Shown: positions 39,001-52,200 of the stretch, piece by piece
Layout: each line of letters starts with the position of its first letter
Position numbering within the stretch: the first letter of the stretch is position 1
From: Membranipora membranacea
Taxonomy: Eukaryota; Bryozoa; Gymnolaemata; Cheilostomatida; Membraniporidae
Assembly: GCA_914767715.1 (NCBI GenBank)
Contig: OU612068.1
Span: 7,750,001-7,814,000, forward strand
DNA length: 64,000 nucleotides
Reading direction: 5' to 3'
Notes under the pieces: model-generated
Told to the model about the DNA's origin: nothing
The model's database searches: none
What the model saw: the letters and a program-made list of their open reading frames with translations, nothing else
Translations under genes and position numbers: made by a program

Positions 39001-39480
39001 TATTTTAGTTAATGTACAATTAATCAAGTTATAAACATGCGGTTTAAAAAAAATTGGGATATTAAAAATAAGTCAGACTACTATACTAGCAACGTGTCAG
39101 TGAAAGAATTTTTGAGATGGGACAAGTAGTTCCTGAGAAACTGAAAAGGCGATATATCACGTTAATGACGTAACCGTTCATTCAATTGAGGAATTAATTA
39201 TAACAAGAGAGTTTTTAATTGTTTGATGCATCACACCAGCTATTTCTCGTAGCATACTCATTCGCTCATTCGTTTTTCTCTCTTACACATATTATTAATT
39301 CATTTTACCTTTCCACAGGTTTACCAGTAAATCAGTAAAACAACACACTGCGTCATACACACAGAATTCTAAATAGCCTTCGCAATACAAAGCCCAAAAG
39401 ATGGTATCAATAACATGAGGGCTAGTGACTGAGTGCAAACACAGAAGTTCCAGAAGTTGAGATGTTAAACATATCACAAT
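36091..39480. other. 5' flank of MTARC copy 1 (tandem unit sequence)
   Basis: Apart from the LINE fragment this stretch is shared with about 45690-48730 at high identity. It includes a 10-base inverted repeat, CCGGAAGCCC (36440-36449) with GGGCTTCCGG (36507-36516). A 95-codon frame at 38669-38956 stays open in the sister unit, but the changes are mostly non-synonymous, so I do not call a gene. Confidence 0.55.
36564..36861 (-). mobile_element. 5'-truncated non-LTR retrotransposon (LINE) 3' fragment
   Basis: A 274-base insert (36576-36849) is flanked by a 12-base direct repeat, AGAAAATACAAC (36564-36575 and 36850-36861). The sister unit near 46163 has the same site empty with one copy. Read on the minus strand it encodes a piece resembling the C-terminal end of a LINE polyprotein: RRWRYLGHSLRR, then EGTRRRGQPNQTWRR, then AEASEMARDRERW. 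It ends in a repetitive tail (AAGTCAAAGTAAGTCAA). The truncated 5' end, tail and target-site duplication are typical of target-primed insertion. It inserted after the duplication and conversion of copies 1 and 2. Confidence 0.9.
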
Positions 39481-39850
39481 AGCCCAAAAATAAAATGATG
39501 TGAGTTTCTGGCAAGACATCTTGATGCGAATTGAAAAAAATTCTTATTATTTCATGAATCCATATTAAGTCACATAACCATTCATTAAAACTTAAAATAA
39601 GAAAGAGAGAGAAGCGAAACAAAAAGTAATCTGCCATGCACTAATAATTGATATCGAAATAATTCATAACATAAATTTTTAATCCATGTATGCCCACAAT
39701 GTGAGAAAATCATAAAACAGTATGTTTTCACATGTTAGATCATGTATGATCCATTATGCTTGTATTTGGAGTTGTCTTTCCTCCCCTTTGAGCCAGCGGG
39801 TCACCGATAAAATTGGGACGACCGAAACATAATTAGATTGGATCAAACTT

Positions 39851-40873
39851 GATCCAGCCATACTTGCCAAGTCTCCCGATTTAGGCGTGACCCTCCAGAT
39901 TTTTACACCCACCTCCCACTTTTTGTAAATCTCACTATTTCCTCCAGATTTTAGAGAAAACAGTCCAATCGCAATTTTTTGATAGTTATCCAAGCACATG
40001 TTGTTGTTGACTAGTTACTGTTAAGGTCTTTGCACACAAAATTGAAAGGAATTATCAAATTAAACAATCCTAACAAATTTACCTGTTCTGTTAAGATTCA
40101 GCCTATTATTGTAAATGACCAATAGCATCCTCTCATAACTCACAACACTGACTGTCATTGGTCACAATATAAAGTAGCTAGTCAAGTGCATACCTTTAGT
40201 TTTCATTTCCTTTCAGATCACACATTTTTTAGTATTAATTTTGTACTGTCTACTCTAGTTAAATTTAAGTGAAGGAAAATAGAAACCTAACAATTCCAAA
40301 GGTAGGTCCACTACAATTTAACAAAGCTCGGACCAAAGACTTTGAAACATATTTAATGTTAGTCAAACAAAAATATAGTACCTTATCTGGATTCTCACTG
40401 TCTGTGACTGAGCACATTTTCAGATCTTGATGATGCATGGGCACTTGTAGCCTGTCTTGACAGGCAAAGGCCCCTGGGACTTACATGCCTCTACTTTGCC
40501 AATGGGGTGTTTGATACTGGACATTGACAATGTAAAGGCATGTATGTAAGAGATCCAGGGGCCCATGGATTGATTGTGATTGTTTAAAGTGTATTTCACC
40601 TCAGTTTGATATTTTAGTACTAGTACAAACATGAAATTATTTGGGGTCAAATATACGTTTTTAGCCCTTCCTAGTGGCTGGAAACGCTCTCAGAGCTTCT
40701 GCAGACGGGGCTCCGCCCCGTACCCCGTTGGGGGGCTCACACCGCCCCCCAAACCCCCAGGTGGGTGACTCGGGTGCTTCGCACCCTCGAAGCACCACGT
40801 TGTGGTGCAGTATCGCCGTAAAATGAAATCTCCCTATTTTGTATTTAGAATACTTGGCAAGTATGGATCCAGC
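39851..40873. mobile_element. Non-autonomous hAT-type DNA transposon, 1007 bp
   Basis: The element spans 39859-40865, with terminal inverted repeats CATACTTGCCAAG and CTTGGCAAGTATG and an 8-base target-site duplication GATCCAGC (39851-39858 and 40866-40873). The corresponding place between units 2 and 3 (49108-49115) holds a single GATCCAGC, an exact empty site. Eight-base duplications are diagnostic of hAT-like transposases. No transposase frame is present, so it was mobilised in trans. Confidence 0.88.
40705..40808. repeat. Row of four GC-rich perfect hairpins within the hAT element
   Basis: Stems at 40705-40710/40716-40721 (ACGGGG/CCCCGT), 40728-40735/40745-40752 (TTGGGGGG/CCCCCCAA), 40772-40777/40781-40786 (GGGTGC/GCACCC) and 40792-40798/40802-40808 (GCACCAC/GTGGTGC). 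The segment is strikingly GC-rich beside the AT-rich surroundings. It lies 57 bases from the right end of the element. Confidence 0.85.
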
Positions 40874-41018
40874 TTATCGGGGAAAGTGATAACTTTTAAA
40901 AAACAATTTGATATAATTATTACCAAAGATACTAGCATGTATTATGTGAAAAGCTCTGCTTTGATATGATATTATAATCTGCTCTAAACATCAGCAAGTC
41001 AATAATAAAAGTTCAAGG

Positions 41019-44000
41019 TCACATCTCTGTAACAGCTACTTGATCCTGCACTGTGATCTTCCCACCATGAAGCAGAGCAGTGTTGATTCCGAACACACAG
41101 AAGTTTCTTTCTTTTTTTCCAGTTCCTCTCCTGTACCTATAGAGGGAGAGGAAACAAAAAGTATGGTTTCAGAGCGTGAGGGTGAAATACAGATGATATA
41201 TCCTGGAACAATAGATAAGCAATTGGAATACAATGTAAGCAGACTTCTTATATAATAAACTTTAAACCCTTCCTTCAAAGAATTAGAAAATAAATTATTG
41301 CATGTAAATCTAGTGATCTATAGTTAGATTTAAGCTACGATCTTCATAAGGAGACCTTTTATGACAATAATCAATAGTCGTCTTCACTTGCAAATTGAGG
41401 GGATAAATCTATGTTTTATATTCAAACAACGTACCCCAATTCCACAAAACCTGTTTATCATTCAAGATTATTGTTCTCTGGCCTATGAGACTCTATAGCA
41501 GACTGTGTTGAAACATATTTAGTGTCATAACTAAGGTAGTGCAGAAATAAAACCGTTTGAATATGTTCTATACTTATTTACCTACTCCTACATATTTTTT
41601 GGTCCTTGAGGCTAGTAATAATTGTACATTTCATTCAATTTACCATCACAACTAGGCATGTCATGTGGGTGAATCATCGGCCTGATAGAGTAACCTCAAT
41701 TCTTTGTTTTACCCAAAAAAAAGATAATGAAGGTTTAATCATTTCCACACAATCCACTATCATTCATTACAGACTCTCTCATACTTAAATAATGTCGTCA
41801 TGGGTTCCTTAGTTGGCCTAATCTGCTGCTTTTCATAATCAACAGTGATTAACTGACAATGAAGACAAGGTCTGCTGTTGCACATAACAACTTCAGGTCC
41901 AACGCACACCTCCTTCCAATTATCCTGTATTATAAAGTTCATAAACACACGAGCAAAGTCAAGATAAACATACATCAACAGGAGTGTATGTTGTTATAGA
42001 TTTATGTCAGGTTGAAGACCAGCCACCTTCCAACCGGTGCTGGATGCATTTGCATTGTGATGGGTTTGTCTTGTGACAGGGTAAGTTGTGATGTTATGCG
42101 AAAACATTATGTGAACAATATCATAAGCTGTATTAATAAAACTGTCCACAAATCCTCTCAATCCCTAAAAGACGGATTTTTTGCATGCATTATCCTACAT
42201 AGGAAGTGATGGTTGAAAATGAGAACAAATAGATCATGTGAAAGCCTAAGGCTGTCGGGTACATTCATAAGAAATCCTGTTAAACAAACTGGCAGACTAA
42301 GAAATCAGATTTCATAGATCAAATAAGAACAACACATATTTAAACTAAAATTTACCTCATCATATGGTTTGAGTTCTGATCCATCTGTTGCGCCTTTAGA
42401 TATGACAATATTTGGTCTGAACACATTCATTTTTACAGGATCAGATGCGGAGTTGATTTTCTTATTCAAGTCCTGGAGAGTGGACTCGTTGGTGATGAGA
42501 TAAGGATGGGAGCCAGCGAACATAACCTGGAGTTTCAAAAAATACATAATATAATCAGTCTTTCTCAAAATCACTTTGATAATTCTGTTTTTTAAGAGTT
42601 GCGGTCTTTTTTCTCTATGATCACGCACTCGGACTGAAAAGGAGATTCATGCCGGGAATTTTGACTATTTATTAAACACAAGGAGATTATCACCGTTTTG
42701 CCTCTGCCATTCTGATCTTGATGTACTTTATGATTACCTTGTGGTTTGGAGTTGGGTTCAGGTTATGTTCGGGATTAATCCTCCTTTCTAGCGCACTATG
42801 ATGTGCTGCAAAGATGACAGACTTGTTCAATAGCAGAGAAAACCAGTCAGAATACTTCTTTCCCAGTTGGATGTGAGATATTTGAGTTGAATCATACCAC
42901 CTGTGAAATAGAAAAAAAGAGAATGAGTTGAAGAAGGGGACATCTGTCTGTGAGGTTACAATATCCACGCCATATAGCTAGCTCTCAGCTTGTAGGTAGG
43001 ATGAAGCACATCTAGGGCCCAAAATAGCCTCAATATTCAGTGGACCACAGTGGGGTACGAACAAAGATCTTTCAACACTTTTGCGCTGAAATCCCAGGTC
43101 TCTTACGTACTGAGCCACCTTCTATTCCTAAAGAGGCATGGTCAGTTTTGATAACTATGATTTCAATTCTGACACCAAAAGGCAAAGTCCAGCTTTTTCC
43201 TAGCACTGCATCACTGACCTAGTATGTATGAAGAATCTTAGCGGAAGTGTAAAACGCGAGACGTGACACCCTCATCTCATTGTAGAACAAAATATTTGAC
43301 TTCCCTAGAATTTTGGCACACTCAATTTTAAATCAGAAAACCATAGACAAATTCATTTAAAAATTTTTCAGGTTCTAAAGGTGTTACAAGGTCAGTTAGT
43401 TTTGCTCAAAAATGTTAAGATGTATATGGTATTTGGTCAATTGGTCAATTGGCCATATTGGTCAATTTGGTCAATTATATCTGTTGATAGGTAACGGAGT
43501 GACAGTTTAGTCTTAGATTACCAGTATATTTTATCTTCTCTAAAAAGCTGATACATCTAAAATCGATTTAGTAACAAAGGATTATATAACGTCACCTATT
43601 ACCAAGGGTTGACCACCAATAACTCCCAGGGACTTGATGATGCTACAACACATTTAACATTGATGGCCATTTTTATTTTCACCATATTTAAGAGTGAAGT
43701 CAACAACCCAGACAAAATAGTAGGCTATATTTCTTTAGTGAGTACATCCTGATCACCGAGTGAAATCCCTTGGTCTTATCTTATCACCCAACAGGCACCA
43801 GTAACTGTTGTCACTATTTTTACCATAACAAGTGAGATAAATAACCTGGACAAAAAGCTGGTTATCTCGTTTGAGACACCTGGTCAGGGAAAAAAACGCC
43901 CTCCCCCCTTCCATTAGATTCCCGTAGCTCTAAGAATGAAATTAAATTGATGAAGCCACCTAAATTATTAATAAAACCAATTTGGGAATCGCTCAGTCAA

Positions 44001-45349
44001 AAATCAAACGCTCAAAATTCTGGAAATAACCCTGCATGATTTTTTCTAGGTTGCACCTTATATTAATGTTATATATATCGTGTTTTTTAATTTTTTATTT
44101 TGAGGACTTTTTATTTAGTGCAATGCATAGCGATTTTGTTGATTTTAGGATGAAAAATAAAAACATACATACATACATAAACGCACGGTGGCTAATAGCT
44201 AATGAAGGTCACCCAATGTTTACTGATACATGTACAAAACTTACGTAGTTTGCAGAACGTTGTTTGAGTCTAACGATGGCTCTGCCAAAGGAATTCTAAG
44301 GTTTTCCATTTCTGGTGCTTCAAGCAGAAGACAATCCTCTCTCTCCTGATACTCTACCGCTATGATCAATAGCTTTAAGTTCTGCGTTAGCATGATTCTC
44401 TTTCCATTCTCCATAACCATGAACTGTCTAAAAACATTATTGGATGGAATGAAGGACATTCTCAATATAGCTAGTAATGAAAAATATCAAGTGCAATTTT
44501 TCACATATAGAGCTAGAACTGAAAGTTTCAGGGAGTCATATCCAAAAAGGATGACAGTGGGATCAGATTAGGCTGAGGGAGGGGTATGTCTGCAGCATCA
44601 ATATGTTCAGTGAAAATCTGAGTCTTAATATGGTACTTTTTAAACGACCAGACAACTATGCACAAACATCCCTACCGGAGCCCTTCCCGCTCAACGACTT
44701 TCACTGGTCCACTGCACCTTGCCTAAACTTTCTATTCAGAGATGACCAAAGGTTGCCACTCAGCATCATTAAAAGTCAGATCAGGCCAGGTGGGGATTGT
44801 TTGGTGTTTTTTTTTTTAAAAGGTAACGAATAATCTATAAGCGATGAGGCTCTATGTGCACAATAGTATCTGAGATGCTATTCGAAGAACAGAGCCCGAA
44901 AATAAGTATGTTCAAAAATAAGTTGGCGTTCAAAATACAGGAAGACGAGAAGAAAAAGCATTTACCAACACTGCTCACAGCGGCGAAACACCAGGGTGGC
45001 AGATGCTGCTTCAAGGCCGCTCTTCTAAGTATGAAGTGAAATGCTGACTATGGTATTTAATTAAAAAATTAAGATATACACTGCCTGAAATTCAGAGAAA
45101 GATCGAAGCTTACCTGTCTCGTAGATTCTTGTAACGCAGGCCACACTCGGTACAGTCAGCCCATTTCACAGGAATACCTGGACAAGCCTTTATCGGATAG
45201 ATCACCAGCTCAGATACTTTCCCTATGATAACTATTTCCTTTCTTGATTTATAATACACAAAGGTAGCAGTAAGTAGTGCTGCCAACGACCCAAATAGTA
45301 GAGTGGATGACGAGACCGCTGACAGGTGTGCAAAGTATGTCACCGACAT
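41019..45349 (-). CDS. MTARC: Mitochondrial amidoxime-reducing component, tandem copy 2
   Basis: Exons 45114-45349, 44245-44427, 42738-42900, 42356-42526, 41785-41924 and 41019-41136 join to 1011 nt (336 aa), with exon sizes identical to copy 1. The N-terminal anchor, the YPIKACPGIPV block, KNLRDR, FRPNIVIS and the Cys pair are all present. The motif reads RPCLHC here against RPCLRC in the other copies, an Arg-to-His change between the two cysteines next to the expected molybdenum ligand. The C-terminus reads KITVQDQVAVTEM. Exons 1-2 and their introns are nearly identical to copy 1, whereas exons 3-6 and their introns are closest to copy 3. It appears intact and functional. Whether the Arg-to-His change alters activity cannot be judged from sequence. 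Confidence 0.92.
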
Positions 45350-45532
45350 GCTGCAACATAAAATATCCAAATCTCACAAACATTTATACATATATGCATG
45401 TAATATATAATGTATACATTTTGGACAATCCAAATCATTTTTGTTTTTCGTTGGAAAGCTTTACAGGTACTCAAATACATGGCACTGTTAGTATATCATG
45501 TTTATATACCTGGAACCGTGATAATAATTTAC

Positions 45533-45600
45533 CTTAGGAGGATATTTCTGAATTCTGTTGATTTGAGTTTGGTCTGCTCCAGTTGCCTTTTATCATACAG
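45533..45600 (-). promoter_or_regulatory. 5'UTR exon and upstream ORF of MTARC copy 2
   Basis: Equivalent of the copy 1 leader: donor with exon end at 45533, a 20-codon upstream ORF at 45596-45534 with the same predicted product, and a CCAAT box at 45683-45687. Confidence 0.62.
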
Positions 45601-45689
45601 TAAAAGAAATACTATCTAGCAGCTCAACAGCGCACATGAAGTTCACTATAAACAAGTAGATATTTATATGTTTTTGCTTTGACCAATCA

Positions 45690-48600
45690 GAATGGACTCC
45701 ATCATTATTTTACTACAATCAAATAAAAAAAAAGGTAAGTGTAATGCCCCACCCTAGCAGGCAAAACATAAATGCACAGGGGCAGATAACCAACGGAAGA
45801 CCATTTGGAAATATTCACGCCCTGTTTCAATCTTATCCAATGTATCATGACAATGACATCATATACCATAATACAACAGACAACTTACACATGCGACAAC
45901 CAGTCAGGCGATCAATGAGGGTGAACATTGATAGGTTCTTTTTATGACACTAATGCAACCAAACAAGTTATTACAAATGTGGATCGGTGAATTACTTTTA
46001 GAATGCAAGCCGCATAAGACAACAAGATCCTAAAAGGAACCGGAAGCCCCTAGAGCTAGGGGATCTTATGCCTCTCATTACTTCACACTTGATGTTATAG
46101 AGGGCTTCCGGCGTCGGGCGAATTTACCACCCCTTTAAAGCAAACCACAACAATAACAATAGAAAATACAACATTGTCCAGAAAACCAAATCTTCATTTG
46201 TTTGTCTACGCATGTTCAAAATATCCAAACTGAAAGATGTCGAAATCAGAAAATATCAAAAAGCCTTGAAATCCAAAGTCAGAAAGATCGGTAAGCTCAG
46301 AAATTCATTTAACCAAGATAAAGTCCTCGAAAAAACCGAGTGAAAAGCTGGCCAACAGATTAACAAGCTAAAACCTTACTTACAGTAAATTAGATGAGGT
46401 TTGTACTCCAAAGATAATTTCCAAAGAAGATGATGAACTTGGTGGAATCCTGTAGTCACAGTTTTTAACTCCAACAACAGAACTCCCCCTCCTTTTTCAC
46501 TCGAATCATTACTGTCCCTTTAAATATCGTGAAAACCTTACAGCTGACAAGAAATTTCATTGGCCCATTCAAACTTGTCAAGCTGTTTTAAAAAAATTAG
46601 TTTATTAATTATAAGTTTAATACCGCAATTAGACACAGGATGTCTCTTTAATCAGATGTAATTAGGGTTTGGGACCACATGAAATACTTTTAAAACTCTT
46701 TCCAACTGTAATTTGGAGACCTCGTTACCATAATTATCTATATAGCGCTGGTGTTAGGGGTTGGTAAACGGTGTTGTAGTTTGTGCAAGGGACATTTCTG
46801 TTGCTATTTTCAGCAGATAATACAACTTAAATACTCTATAAATGAACTATAAGCCCTTGATCTGACATTTCTAACAATTGAATGCAGTCCTCTTATCTTG
46901 TCACGCAGACCAAACCTATCTGTGACAGAAATCATAATATTCACTAGTCATCGAGTTTTCGTACTGTTTGCATCACAGCGCTCAGAGCACTCAGTTAACC
47001 TGTAAGTGTATTTTTCTACAACTCTTTTTACAGTGCATACACACAACACAAATCTCATATTTCTTATGTTGTTGAATTTTTATCCCTTGCATTCATTCCT
47101 TCATGTGTAGTGTGCAACTTGTCAATGTATAAACATGTCCTCATAATCAATTATTATTTACAGTTGATGTACACAGAACTAGTCACCTATGCTCATAATT
47201 ATTATATTGGATCGCTATTATATCCGCTCATAATGTGTGAGTTTTTCTTTGTGTACTATTTAGAATCATTTCCTTTCTTCCTTTGCTTAACGTGATATAT
47301 CGCTTTTTAAAACTTTTTAATATTGTATTGGGGATCATGTCTAATAGTTATTTTCACAGTTGAAACCTCCCAAATATTTGACGTTGAGTCGCAGTGACCA
47401 CTGAAAGTTCATTTGGGGGCAAAAAGTGCCCTTTTTAAATTGAGCCCTTTGTGCCTTGCTATTGAGGTATTTGATTAGTTTTTGCTTTCACCATATAGAG
47501 GAGGCATGGCACTAACTGGAGGAGTGACATTTTAGTGAGACTTCATATTTTTAGGGCTCCTGTCTTCGAGACTTAAACTTGATTTTTGCAATAGTAAAAG
47601 GGCCATTTCTGACCCCTCATTACATGTGACCCCAATAATGCAGAAACTAAAATTTCCAATTTATTATACCATTTTGGTCTTGCACTGTCACTTCCACCAA
47701 TAATCTTACCAGATTACAGATCCTGGTTGTAGCAAATAATAACCCAAATTTTCACTAATTTTGGACAAAATTTTCCAGCCAAAAATCAGAAATTCAGAAA
47801 TATGTCAGTCAAATTTGTTGTCAGCATGATGAACAGCAGGAGATTGTCTAGATTTTGATCGAAGCAATTATTGATTATGGCTTTAGATCTTGAGATATTT
47901 GGATTTTTGTGGCTAAACTAGCTTTATTTAGTCCAAAACATGCACTTCTTTCCAGCCAAAAAACTGAAAATAGGTTAAAGAACATGTTATACACACCAGC
48001 TTACATTACACTAGAGGGTATTTCCGAGGTTTTGAACTTGACGTTTGATGATAAATTCAATAGTAGAGAAGTTATGAGCATAAACATTCGTCTCTCCATG
48101 CTAAACAATCACCCAAAAAAGGTGATCCATTGTTGTACACAATATGCTTTGCATGTAATACTGCACAGATTTTCATCACGCTATTTCATAACGTAATTTA
48201 CTACATCATTTGGCCCATTGCTGCCTATATGTTTCAAATGTATTTTAGTTAATGTACAATTAATCAAGTTATAAACATGCGGTTTAAAAAAAATTGGGAT
48301 ATTAAAAATAAGTCAGACTACTAGCAACGTGTCAGTGAAAGAATTTTTGAGATGGGACAAGTAGTTCCTGAGAAACTGAAAAGGCGATATATCACGTTAA
48401 TGACCTAACCGTTCATTCAATTGAGGAATTAATTATAACAGGAGAGTTTTTCATGGTTCACTGCTTGTCAGCATCACACCAGCTATTTCTCGTAGCATAC
48501 TCATTCGCTCATTCGTTTTTCTCTCTTACACATATTATTAATTCATTTTACCTTTCCACAGGTTTACCAGTAAATCAGTAAAACAACACACTGCGTCATA

Positions 48601-48730
48601 CACACAGAATTCTAAATAGCCTTCGCAATACAAAGCCCAAAAAGATGGTATCAATAACATGAGGGCTAGTGACTGAGTGCAAACACAGCAGAAGTTCCAG
48701 AAGTTGAGATGTTAAACATATCACAATAGC
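45690..48730. other. 5' flank of MTARC copy 2 (tandem unit sequence)
   Basis: Counterpart of 36091-39480 without the LINE fragment. Identity to unit 1 is almost complete to about 46560 and slightly lower beyond. No gene was recognised. Confidence 0.55.
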
Positions 48731-49277
48731 CCAAAAATAAAATGATGTGAGTTTCTGGCAAGACATCTTGATGCGAATTGAAAAAAATTCTTATTATTTC
48801 ATAAATCCATATTAAGTCACATAACCATTCATTAAAACTTAAAATAAGAAAGAGAGAGAAGCGAAACAAAAAGTAATCTGCCATGCACTAATAATTGATA
48901 TGGAAATAATTCATAACATAAGTTTTTAATCCATGTATGCCCACAATGTGAGAAAACCATAAAACAGTATGTCTTCACTTGTTAGATCATGTATGATCCA
49001 TTATGCTTGTATTTGGAGTTGAGCCAGCGGGTCAACAATGGAATTGGCAATGAACTGAGTTCATTGGAATTGGGACGACAGAAACGTAAGTAAATTGGAT
49101 CAAACTTGATCCAGCTTATCGGGGAAAGTGAAAACTTTTAAAAAATAATTTTATATAATTATTACCAAAGATACCAGCATGTACTACGTGAAAAGCTCTG
49201 CGTTGATATGATATTATAATCTGCTCTAAACATCAGCAAGTCAATAATAAAAGTTCAAGGTCACATCACTGTAACAG

Positions 49278-52200
49278 CTACTTGATCCTCACTGTGATCT
49301 TCCCACCATGAAGCAGAGCAATGTTGATTCCGAACACACAGAAGTTTCTTTCTTTTTTTCCAGTCCCTCTCCTGTACCTATATAGGGAGAGGAAACAAAA
49401 AGTATGGTTTCAGAGCTTGAGGTTGAAATACAGATGATATATCCTGGAACAATAGATAGGCAATTGGAATACATATGTAAGCAGACCTCTTATATAATAA
49501 ACTTTGAACCCTTCCTTCAAAGAATTAGAAAATAAATTTTTGCGCGTAAATCTAATGGTCCATAGTTAGATTTAAGCTACGATCTTCATAAGGAGACCTT
49601 TTATGACAATAATCAATAGTCGTCTTCACTTGCAAATTGAGGGGATAAATCTATGTTTTATATTCAAACAACGTACCCCAATTCCACAAAACCTGTTTAT
49701 CATTCAAGATTATTGTTCTCTGGCCTATGAGACTCTATAGCAGACTGTGTTGACACATATTTAGTGTCATAACTAAGGTAGTGCAGAAATAAAACCGTTT
49801 GAGTATGTTCTATACTTATTTACCTACTCCTACATATTTTTTGGTCCTTGAGGCTAGTAATAATTGTACATTTCATTCAATTTACCATCACAACTAGGCA
49901 TGTCATGTGGGTGAATCATCGGCCTGATAGAGTAACCTCAATTCTTTGTTTTACCCAAAAAAAAGATAATGAAAGTTTAATCATTTCCACACAATCCACT
50001 ATCATTCATTACAGACTCTTTCATACTTAAATAATGTCGTCATGGGTTCCTTAGTTGGCCTAATCTGCTGCTTTTCATAATCAACAGTGATTAACTGACA
50101 ACGAAGACAAGGTCTGCTGTTGCACATAACAACTTCAGGTCCAACGCACACCTCCTTCCAATTATCCTGTATTATAAAGTTCATGAACACACGAGCAAAG
50201 TCAAGATAAACATACATCAACAGGAGTGTATGTTGTTATAGATTTATGTCAGGTTGAAGACCAGCCACCTTCCAACCGGTGCTGGATGCATTTGCATCGT
50301 GATGGGTTTGTCTTGTGACAGGGTAAGTTGTGATGTTATGCGAAAACATTATGTGAACAATATCATAAGCTGTAATAATAAAACTGTCCACAAATCCTCT
50401 CAATCCCTAAAAGACGGGTTTTTTGCATGCATTATCCTACATAGGAAGTGATGGTTGAAAATGAGAACAAATAGATCATGTGAAAGCCTAAGGCTGTCGG
50501 GTACATTCATAAGAAATCCTGTTAAACAAACTGGCAGACTAAGAAATCAGATTTCATAGATCAAATAAGAACAACACATATTTAAACTAAAATTTACCTC
50601 ATCATATGGTTTGAGTTCTGATCTGTCTGTTGCGCCTTTAGGTATGACAATATTTGGTCTGAACACATTCATTTTTACAGGATCAGATGCGGAGTTGATT
50701 TTCTTATTCAAGTCCTGGAGAGTGGACTCGTTGGTGATGAGATAAGGATGGGAGCCAGCGAACATAACCTGGAGTTTAAAAAAATACATAATATAATCAG
50801 TCTTTCTCAAAAATCACTTTGATAATTCTGTTTTTTAAGAGTTGCGGTCTTTTTTCTCTATGATCACGCACTCGGACTGAAAAGGAGATTCATGCCGGGA
50901 ATTTTGACTATTTATTAAACACAAGGAGAATATCACCGTTTTGCCTCTGCCATTCTGATCTTTATGTACTTTATGATTACCTTGTGGTCTGGAGTTGGGT
51001 TCAGGTTATTTTCGGGATTAATCCTCCTTTCTAGCGCACTATGATGTGCTGCAAAGATGACAGGCTTGTTCAATAGCAGAGAAAACCAGTCAGAATACTT
51101 CTTTCCCAGTTGGATGTAAGATGTTTGAGTTGAATCATACCACCTGTGAAATAGAAAAAAAAGAGAGTGAGTTGAAGAAGGGGACATCTGTTTGTGAGGT
51201 TACAATATCCACGCCATATAGCTAGCTCTCAGCTTGTAGATAGGATGAAGCACATCTAGGGCCCCAAATAGCCTCAATATTCAGTGGACTACAGTGGGGT
51301 ACGAACAAAGATCTTTCAATACTTTTGCGCTGAAATCCCAGGTCTCTTACGTACTGAGCCACCTTCTATTCCTAAAGAGGCATGGTCAGTTTTGATAACT
51401 ATGATTTCAATTCTGAAACCAAAAGGCAAAGTCCGGCTTTTTCCTAGCACTGCATCACTGACCTAGTATGTATGAAGAATCTTAGCGGAAGTTTAAAACG
51501 CGAGACGTGACACCCTCATCTCATTGTATTTAACCCCAGGAGAACAAAATATTTGACTTCCCTAGAATTTCGACACACTCAATTTTAAATCAGAAAACCA
51601 TAGACAAATTCATTTAAAAAATTTTCAGGTTCCAAAGGTGTTACAAGGTCAGTTAGTTTTGCTCAATAATGTTTAGATGTATATTTTTTTTTATTCAATT
51701 GGCCATATTGGTCAATTTGGTCAATTATATCTGTTGATAGGTAACGGAGTGACAGTTTAGTCTTGGATTACCAGTATATTTTATCTACTTTAAAAAGCTG
51801 ATACATCTAAAATCGATTTAGTAACAAAGGATCATATAACGTCACCTATTACCAAGGGTTGACCACCGATAACTCCCAGGGACTTGATGATGGTGCAACA
51901 CATTTAACATTGATGGCCATTTTTATTTTCACTATGTTTAAGAGTGAAGTCAACAACCCAGACAAAAAAGTAGGCTATATTTCTTTAGTGAGTACGTCCT
52001 GATGACCAGTGAAATCCCTTGGTCTTATTTTATCACCCAACAGGCACCAGTCACTGTTGTCACTATTTTTACCATAACAAGTGAGATAAATAACCTGGAC
52101 AAAAAGCTGGTTATCTCGTTTGAGACACCTGGTCAGGGAAAAAACGCCCCCTCCCCCTTCCATTAGATTCCCGTAGCTCTAAGAATGAAATTAAATTGAT

